This document shows positions 1-4,021 of a DNA stretch of 5,345 nucleotides, piece after piece (position 1 is the stretch's first letter; each line of letters opens with the position of its first letter). Source of the stretch: UBA1100 sp964533265 (lineage in GTDB: Bacteria > Verrucomicrobiota > Verrucomicrobiia > Limisphaerales > UBA1100); the NCBI GenBank assembly GCA_964533265.1, contig CAZHJW010000164.1, positions 1 to 5,345 of the forward strand, given 5' to 3'. A program made the translations under genes and the position numbers. The notes under the pieces were generated by a model. The model made no database searches. It was not told where the DNA came from and saw only the letters and a program-made list of their open reading frames with translations.

Positions 1-399
1 CACCTCGCCAATGATTTGCTGAATCTGCACGATCTGTTTGTTGCTGGAACAGATGAAGCCGGCAAGGGTTTCCCATGGGTCCTGCTTGAGCAGGCGCAGG
101 CCACCGCAGGTGCGACGCGCTGCAGCGAGGTGCGGATCATCACTCGGGAAACCATCGTAGATGGATTGCAAATCCAGATCGACTTGCAGGTATTCGCGCA
201 GCCATTGCCAATTGCTGATGGGCCGAGTGACACGCGCAGCAATAGTCTTGCCATCGGAAGTTAAACGCACCCAACGACCAGCTAAAACATTCTCCCAAGT
301 CCCATCGACTTCGCGCCAGCGAAAGGCCTGTCCAGAGGAGAGTGTGGCAGCAAGATCATAATCGGAAACAACGAAGGTGGCCGTAGCCGAGGAGCCCAT
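1..399 (-). CDS. ogg: OGG1-family 8-oxoguanine DNA glycosylase/AP lyase, N-terminal part (cut by window edge)
   Basis: Seen: translating the minus strand from an ATG at 399-397 gives 133 uninterrupted codons to the left edge, so the 3' end is missing. Residues 9-46 match the OGG1 N-terminal domain, with SGQAFRW at 22-28; the Gly of this motif contacts 8-oxoguanine in human OGG1. Residues 101-126 carry LRLLKQDPWETL followed by FICSSNKQI, matching the human LLRQDPIE...FICSSNNNI segment, with N120 at the Asn149 position. The catalytic helix-hairpin-helix with its Lys and Asp would lie outside the window. Family knowledge: the enzyme excises 8-oxoG from DNA and nicks the abasic site, as part of base-excision repair in the cytoplasm. 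The start lies 4 bases after the apt stop, with no strong Shine-Dalgarno, so translational coupling is likely. Oddity: human Arg154, which reads the opposite cytosine, aligns with Gln125. Confidence 0.9.
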   Translation of the reverse strand, partial: MGSSATATFVVSDYDLAATLSSGQAFRWREVDGTWENVLAGRWVRLTSDGKTIAARVTRPISNWQWLREYLQVDLDLQSIYDGFPSDDPHLAAARRTCGGLRLLKQDPWETLAGFICSSNKQIVQIQQIIGEV

Positions 400-403
400 G
401 CAA

Positions 404-934
404 CTAATAGGTAATGAGCGAGTTAATTGGGTGGTCTCCCATTTTTTCACGGCCATTAAGAAAGCCGAGCTCAATTAGGAAGCCAATTTCCACAATTTCA
501 GCACCGATCTTCTCCAGTAAACTGACAGCAGCAGCGGCCGTTCCACCGGTAGCAAGGAGGTCATCGAGCAACAGCACACGTGCACCAGGCTCAAGAGCAT
601 CCTGATGAATAGCAACGGTCGCCTCACCATACTCAAGGCTATAGCTTTCCTCGTAAGTTTTCCATGGAAGCTTACCCTTTTTACGAATAGGCACGAAGCC
701 GGTGCCAATTTTGTGTGCAGCCGCAGCAGCAAAAATAAACCCGCGAGCATCGATTCCCACACAGGCGTCAATACCAACCTCCGCATGCTTATCCACCAGC
801 AGATCAATGGCGCCAGCAAAAAGGCGGGCTTCACCGAGTATCGGAGTAATGTCCTTAAATTGAATTCCCGGCTGAGGGAAATCAGGAACGTTGCGAATAG
901 CGGCTTCAAGATCGCCGAGGGTTACCTCTCTCAT
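404..934 (-). CDS. apt: Adenine phosphoribosyltransferase
   Basis: Family knowledge: converts adenine plus PRPP to AMP and pyrophosphate in the cytoplasm (purine salvage). Seen: 176 residues, the usual APRT length. The N-terminus has DFPQPGIQFKDITPIL at 18-33, the typical APRT opening. The segment CVGIDARGFIFAAAAA at 58-73 is the conserved core, and residues 82-92 hold the flexible-loop stretch with RKKGKLPW. The PRPP-binding motif VLLLDDLLATGGT is at 120-132, including the acidic pair D124-D125. No key residue appears missing. The ATG at 934-932 follows the sigma-factor stop by 3 bases. A GAGGA sequence lies about 21 bases upstream, too far for a standard ribosome-binding site, so translation probably depends on coupling to the upstream gene. 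The next gene, an OGG1-type glycosylase, begins 4 bases after the stop. The three genes are probably one transcript. Confidence 0.97.
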   Translation of the reverse strand: MREVTLGDLEAAIRNVPDFPQPGIQFKDITPILGEARLFAGAIDLLVDKHAEVGIDACVGIDARGFIFAAAAAHKIGTGFVPIRKKGKLPWKTYEESYSLEYGEATVAIHQDALEPGARVLLLDDLLATGGTAAAAVSLLEKIGAEIVEIGFLIELGFLNGREKMGDHPINSLITY

Positions 935-937
935 GAA

Positions 938-1984
938 TCAGTGTTGCTCGTGTATTTCCTCGACGTGACTAATCATGCGTTTTAGTCGTCCGAGGGCTAT
1001 GTTTTGAATTTGACGCACACGCTCACGGGTAACACCAAATTTTTTGCCAACCTCTTCCAAGGTTCGCGCCTCCCCACCATCATCAAGGCCAAATCGGTAC
1101 CGCAGGATGGCCGCTTCACGTTCGTTGATGTGATCGAGCATCGTGTGGAGCATCTTGGTAACCGTTTTGTCCTCCAGATCCTCATAAGGCGTGTGCATGT
1201 GATTATCCTCCACCACATCTCCCAAGGTGTCGCTCTCGGCCTCATCACCAAGTGGGGCATCCAACGAGGCAGGGCGAATAGCTGCCGTACGCAACTGGGA
1301 TACTTTTGCCGTTGAGAGATGCAGTTCTTCTGCCAACTCCTCATCAGTAGGTTCCCGTCCCAAATTTTCCTGTAACTTCATCGCAACCCGCCTCATGCGT
1401 GATATTTTGTCTACCAAATGGACAGGGAGCCGGATAACCTTGGACTGATTCGCCAGCGCTCGCTTGATGGATTGCTTAATCCACCAGGAACCGTAGGTCG
1501 AAAGCTTGCCTCCCTTTGTCGGATCAAACCGCTTGACCGCCTTCATCAGCCCCATATTGCCTTCATCAATCAGATCCAGTAACGGCAAGCCCAACCCATT
1601 GTAGTCCCGAGCAATCTTTACCACCAGACGGAGATTAGCATTGGTGAGTTCCTGCTCAGCGCTCTCATCACCTTCCTTGATACGTTTCGCCAACTCACAT
1701 TCTTTTTCGACTGTGATAAGGGGATATTGAGCAATCTCATTTAGATAGAGATTAATCGATGAATTGGCCCCATAAGAACCGGTTGCATGATCCGGTTGCT
1801 TAATACGTGTAATAACTGAAGGGGCTTTTCTTTCTTTAGCCGACTTGGACTTGCGAGCGACCGCTTTCTTTTCTGCCGCCTTTTTGCGCGTAGTTTTCGC
1901 TTTAGTATTTTTTGCCTTTTTGTGGGCGGGAGCCATGTTCGGCAACGCTATAGAATCCCCTTCTGGGAGCAAGTAAATAGACAT
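938..1984 (-). CDS. Sigma-70 family RNA polymerase sigma factor (RpoD/SigA-RpoS type, no region 1.1)
   Basis: Family knowledge: binds core RNA polymerase and recognises -35/-10 promoters. Seen: 348 residues from the ATG at 1984. Region 1.2 is at about 76-106 (INLYLNEIAQYPLIT). Region 2 spans about 112-187, with NLRLVVKIA, LDLIDEGNMGLMKAV and the -10-reading helix YGSWWIKQSIKRALANQ at 164-180. Region 3 is at about 188-265, starting LPVHLVDKISRMR. Region 4 is at about 277-340, with the -35-reading helix-turn-helix TLEEVGKKFGVTRERVRQI at 308-326. Region 1.1 and the long non-conserved insert of large RpoD proteins are absent. A lysine-rich head (13 Lys and 3 Arg in residues 21-53) takes the place of region 1.1. 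An in-frame ATG at 1936-1934 (Met17) is a credible alternative start, because the residues before it look unlike the rest and neither start has a good Shine-Dalgarno. It could be the primary sigma factor or a group-2 paralogue; the window cannot decide. Confidence 0.95.
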   Translation of the reverse strand: MSIYLLPEGDSIALPNMAPAHKKAKNTKAKTTRKKAAEKKAVARKSKSAKERKAPSVITRIKQPDHATGSYGANSSINLYLNEIAQYPLITVEKECELAKRIKEGDESAEQELTNANLRLVVKIARDYNGLGLPLLDLIDEGNMGLMKAVKRFDPTKGGKLSTYGSWWIKQSIKRALANQSKVIRLPVHLVDKISRMRRVAMKLQENLGREPTDEELAEELHLSTAKVSQLRTAAIRPASLDAPLGDEAESDTLGDVVEDNHMHTPYEDLEDKTVTKMLHTMLDHINEREAAILRYRFGLDDGGEARTLEEVGKKFGVTRERVRQIQNIALGRLKRMISHVEEIHEQH

Positions 1985-1990
1985 AACAGA

Positions 1991-2013
1991 AATGTGTCAG
2001 GTAATGACATATT
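1991..2013. promoter_or_regulatory. Inverted repeat in front of the sigma gene, possible operator
   Basis: The sequence AATgTGTCA-GGTAA-TGACAtATT has two 9-base arms that match except at one position (G1994/T2010), with a 5-base spacer. It is centred on 2002, 7 to 29 bases upstream of the sigma-gene ATG at 1984. It lies in the 71-base gap after upp, the only sizeable gap in the minus-strand cluster. On the minus strand there are AT-rich stretches nearby (TAAATT, TAATAT), but no convincing -35/-10 pair at good spacing. Symmetry with an odd spacer fits a dimeric repressor site. Its place next to the start would also let it act as an RNA hairpin. No regulator is identified. The function is inference. 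Confidence 0.35.
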
Positions 2014-2055
2014 AATTTACACCACCTTAAGCATTTACGCCAGTGATCGGACGTT

Positions 2056-2679
2056 TTAACATCCGAAACATCGATCACCTGCATCCCCAAGCCCGGGTAT
2101 AATATAGCCCTTATCATTGAGGCAATCGTCCACGGACGCCGTAAAAATAGGTTCCTTCGGGAAAGCTTTGCGCAAGGCACTTATGCCTTCAGGCGAAGCG
2201 AGAGCATGAACGAATCGCATTCTTTTAGCGCCGAGCTCTTGGAGTCGCTTCCCCGCTGCGATAGCACTGCCTCCTGTGGCCAGCATGGGATCGCAGATGA
2301 TGACTTCATAACGCCCCAGTCGGTGAGGTAATTTTTCGAGATAGGTTTCTGGCTGCAAACTCTCTTCATTCCGCGCCATCCCAAGATAACCGATAGATGC
2401 CTCGGGCAAGAACTGGTCAACCAAGCTGATCAAACCCTGTCCCGCACGAAGAATCGGTACCAGTAGAATCTCTTTGGAAGGAACTTTCACCTTGGCCGGT
2501 GCCAAGGGAGTGTGGACGCGCCGAGTTTTTGTGCCAATACCTCCAGTAGCTTCCTGCAATAAGATCAACCCAAGCTGCCCTAGAGCACGCCTGAAATGTT
2601 CAGTTTGTGTATCCGCATCACGCAAAGTTGCCAAACGAGCATGAGCAATCGGGTGATCAATAACGGTACAGTTTTCCAC
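2056..2679 (-). CDS. upp: Uracil phosphoribosyltransferase
   Basis: Family knowledge: makes UMP and pyrophosphate from uracil and PRPP (pyrimidine salvage, cytoplasm; the bacterial enzyme is often GTP-activated). Seen: 207 residues, the normal UPRT length. The N-terminus resembles the family opening, with the His-Pro at 9-10. Residues 72-84 contain LLVPILRAGQGLI, and 98-108 contain YLGMARNEESL. The PRPP loop VIICDPMLATGGSAI is at 126-140. The C-terminal uracil-binding segment GYIIPGLGDAGDRCFG is at 191-206. The protein ends in CFGC where many homologues end in FGT or FGTK, a small variation. The start is GTG at 2679-2677, chosen because the protein then aligns with the family from its first residues. 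It lies 7 bases after the sppA stop, and a GGAA about 10 bases upstream is a weak ribosome-binding site within the sppA end. No terminator is visible after the stop. Confidence 0.96.
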   Translation of the reverse strand: MENCTVIDHPIAHARLATLRDADTQTEHFRRALGQLGLILLQEATGGIGTKTRRVHTPLAPAKVKVPSKEILLVPILRAGQGLISLVDQFLPEASIGYLGMARNEESLQPETYLEKLPHRLGRYEVIICDPMLATGGSAIAAGKRLQELGAKRMRFVHALASPEGISALRKAFPKEPIFTASVDDCLNDKGYIIPGLGDAGDRCFGC

Positions 2680-2686
2680 CTTGGGT

Positions 2687-3817
2687 TTATTCCGAGTAAA
2701 GATGGGAGGAAAGATAATACGGCACCCCCGGTCGTAACTGCGGCATGTCTAGACCGATATCAACCTTAATTGTGGTCGGTGTAGTGGCCTCCTTTGCTTG
2801 CCCAAGTAATGAGAATAAATTCCCAAAACTCAAGGGAGGATCGTTGCGAACCAATCGGGCTTTTCCTTCTTTGATACCGAGGTATTGTTCGGCAAACTTC
2901 ACCGCATCATCGAAATTCCCGAGCTTATCGACCATGCCGCACTCATAAGCTTCCTTACCGGTAAGAATTCGTCCATCAGCATACTCTTTCCAATTCTCCA
3001 CCAATTCACGAATGTCACTTTTCAATTCCTCTGCTGCCCGAGCCTTATCTTTAGCGCGCCCCTCGCTGACAACGCCAACAAAGATTTGATAAGTCTCATC
3101 GATAAACCCTTGTAGGATTTCCTTTTGTTCTTCAGTAACGGAGTCGGGCGAAGTGAAAATAGACAACATGTCCTTATTTTTACCGCTCTTAAATGTAACA
3201 GGCTTTACCCCAACCTTATCCATTAGTCCGTGAAAATTAACCGACTGCATAATAACCCCAATGGACCCAGTAATGGTCAGTTTATTCGCAAAGATGAGAC
3301 GACACGGAGCCGCAATATAGTAACCTCCACTAGCAGCCATGCCGCCCATGGAGGCAATGATCGGTTTGTCTATAGATTCATCCTGCTCGAATTCACGAAT
3401 CGCACGAGCTATTTCATCTGAAGCCATCACTTCACCGCCTGGAGAGTCGATGCGGATAATCACCGCCTTTACCCGGGAATCTTTCCCCGCAAGATTCAGT
3501 TGTTTTTTGAAGTTAACCACCATATCCGAAGGCCCGTAACTGGTGATAACACCGGTCAAATCGATCACGGCAATCCGTTGATCCGTCTCCCCACCACGCA
3601 GAGTAACCTCAGTAAACTGCATTTGAGCGGGACTGGTCATACTACTTGCAAACTGGTTGAATGATGAAATCAGCCATCCCCCAAGTATAAATAGGCCTGC
3701 AAACACCAATAAAACCAGTGGCATCACGACCCGCCCTCCACCAGACGGCGGAGTCTGCTCGGTCTGTGGTTGAGGAGGCAAAACCGGCGGGGTGCCATCG
3801 TTATCAGGATTACTCAT
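2687..3817 (-). CDS. sppA: Signal peptide peptidase SppA (family S49 serine protease)
   Basis: Family knowledge: a membrane-anchored Ser/Lys protease that cleaves leftover signal peptides and other membrane or secreted fragments, usually as a ring-shaped multimer. Seen: 376 residues. A Pro/Gln-rich hydrophilic head (1-28) precedes one membrane segment at about 30-52 (VVMPLVLLVFAGLFILGGWL), so this is a signal anchor. The S49 core runs from about 82 to 315, with IRIDSPGGEV at 121-130, GGMAASGGYYIAA at 158-170 (nucleophile S163) and ITGSIGV at 182-188. The stretch KSGKNKD at 210-216 provides the base; K215 is the best candidate because it is 52 residues after S163, as in the Ser147-Lys199 pair of Bacillus subtilis SppA. 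It is a single-core, short-form SppA with a C-terminal extension of about 60 residues. The ATG at 3817-3815 follows AAGG at very short spacing. It is the first gene of the minus-strand cluster, divergent from nusA. Confidence 0.95.
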   Translation of the reverse strand: MSNPDNDGTPPVLPPQPQTEQTPPSGGGRVVMPLVLLVFAGLFILGGWLISSFNQFASSMTSPAQMQFTEVTLRGGETDQRIAVIDLTGVITSYGPSDMVVNFKKQLNLAGKDSRVKAVIIRIDSPGGEVMASDEIARAIREFEQDESIDKPIIASMGGMAASGGYYIAAPCRLIFANKLTITGSIGVIMQSVNFHGLMDKVGVKPVTFKSGKNKDMLSIFTSPDSVTEEQKEILQGFIDETYQIFVGVVSEGRAKDKARAAEELKSDIRELVENWKEYADGRILTGKEAYECGMVDKLGNFDDAVKFAEQYLGIKEGKARLVRNDPPLSFGNLFSLLGQAKEATTPTTIKVDIGLDMPQLRPGVPYYLSSHLYSE

Positions 3818-3847
3818 GGCCTTGAGAATACGATCTCGGTGACTACC

Positions 3848-3861
3848 CTACAAGCTACAAG
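3848..3861. repeat. Tandem 7-bp direct repeat (CTACAAG x2)
   Basis: CTACAAG at 3848-3854 is followed directly by CTACAAG at 3855-3861. It lies between the sppA start and the -35 box of the nusA promoter, about 19 bases upstream of that box. It could be an activator or repressor site for either divergent gene, or chance. There is no evidence beyond position. Confidence 0.25.
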
Positions 3862-3879
3862 CCATCCAGTATTTGCCCC

Positions 3880-3908
3880 TTGACGAAGGTGTGACAGCTG
3901 CATAATAT
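3880..3908 (+). promoter_or_regulatory. Sigma-70-type promoter for nusA
   Basis: The -35 box TTGACG (3880-3885, five of six consensus bases) and the -10 box TAATAT (3903-3908, four of six) are separated by 17 bases. CATAAT at 3901-3906 is an alternative -10 closer to consensus but with a 15-base spacer. The predicted transcript starts near 3915, leaving a leader of about 107 bases before the nusA ATG. The region is divergent from sppA, and no other rightward gene lies between this promoter and nusA. A CAGCTG palindrome sits inside the spacer (3895-3900). Confidence 0.65.
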
Positions 3909-3927
3909 CTGTGCCAGACAAGAGGTT

Positions 3928-3945
3928 CAGTTGGGTAGCCAGCTG
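3928..3945 (+). promoter_or_regulatory. First hairpin of the nusA leader RNA
   Basis: CAGTTGG (3928-3934) pairs with CCAGCTG (3939-3945) around the loop GTAG, giving seven pairs, one of them G-U. It starts about 13 bases into the predicted nusA transcript and ends 5 bases before the terminator hairpin. It has no T-tract of its own. It could act as a pause hairpin or protein-binding structure in an attenuation leader. This role is inferred from position only. Confidence 0.4.
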
Positions 3946-3950
3946 TGTAA

Positions 3951-3973
3951 GTCGGTTAAAAACCGGCTTTTTT
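3951..3973 (+). terminator. Rho-independent terminator in the nusA leader (probable attenuator)
   Basis: GTCGGTT (3951-3957) pairs with AACCGGC (3961-3967), seven pairs including one G-U, around a 3-base AAA loop. It is followed at once by six T residues (3968-3973), then GTT. The orientation is rightward: read leftward, no T-tract follows the stem. It is 42 bases after the -10 box and 48 bases before the nusA ATG, and no gene ends upstream on this strand, because sppA is divergent. It therefore cannot serve an upstream gene. It either attenuates nusA or ends a short RNA of about 58 bases. The stem is short and of moderate strength, the kind whose efficiency depends on factors such as NusA. 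Confidence 0.7.
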
Positions 3974-4021
3974 GTTCGCCTCATGGGGTTAAACCACTTG
4001 TCGCCGGGAAACTATAGGCTT

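Noticed and set aside
16..264. Rightward open frame of 82 codons near the left edge
   Set aside because: It lies antisense inside the OGG1-family gene, whose minus-strand frame matches known motifs; the rightward product resembles nothing recognisable.
605..985. Rightward open frame of 126 codons
   Set aside because: It is antisense to apt and the sigma-gene end, both clearly coding on the minus strand with tight junctions. It is a shadow frame.
997..1344. Second minus-strand frame of 115 codons inside the sigma gene
   Set aside because: It is the sigma gene read in another frame; the Met/Trp/Arg-rich product is typical of a frame shadow.
1937..1984. Promoter TTTACT/TATAGC on the minus strand just before Met17 of the sigma gene
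   Set aside because: The spacer would be 18-19 bases with weak boxes, and transcription would start almost at the ATG. The evidence is too thin to call.
3902..3930. Divergent sppA promoter sharing the AT box (TATTAT read leftward)
   Set aside because: The matching -35 position reads CTGAAC, only three of six consensus bases, so I do not list it. sppA must have a promoter nearby, but I cannot place it.
3984..3996. Small inverted repeat GGTT-A-AACC in the nusA leader after the terminator
   Set aside because: The loop would be a single base and the flanking pairs are weak, so it is not a credible hairpin.
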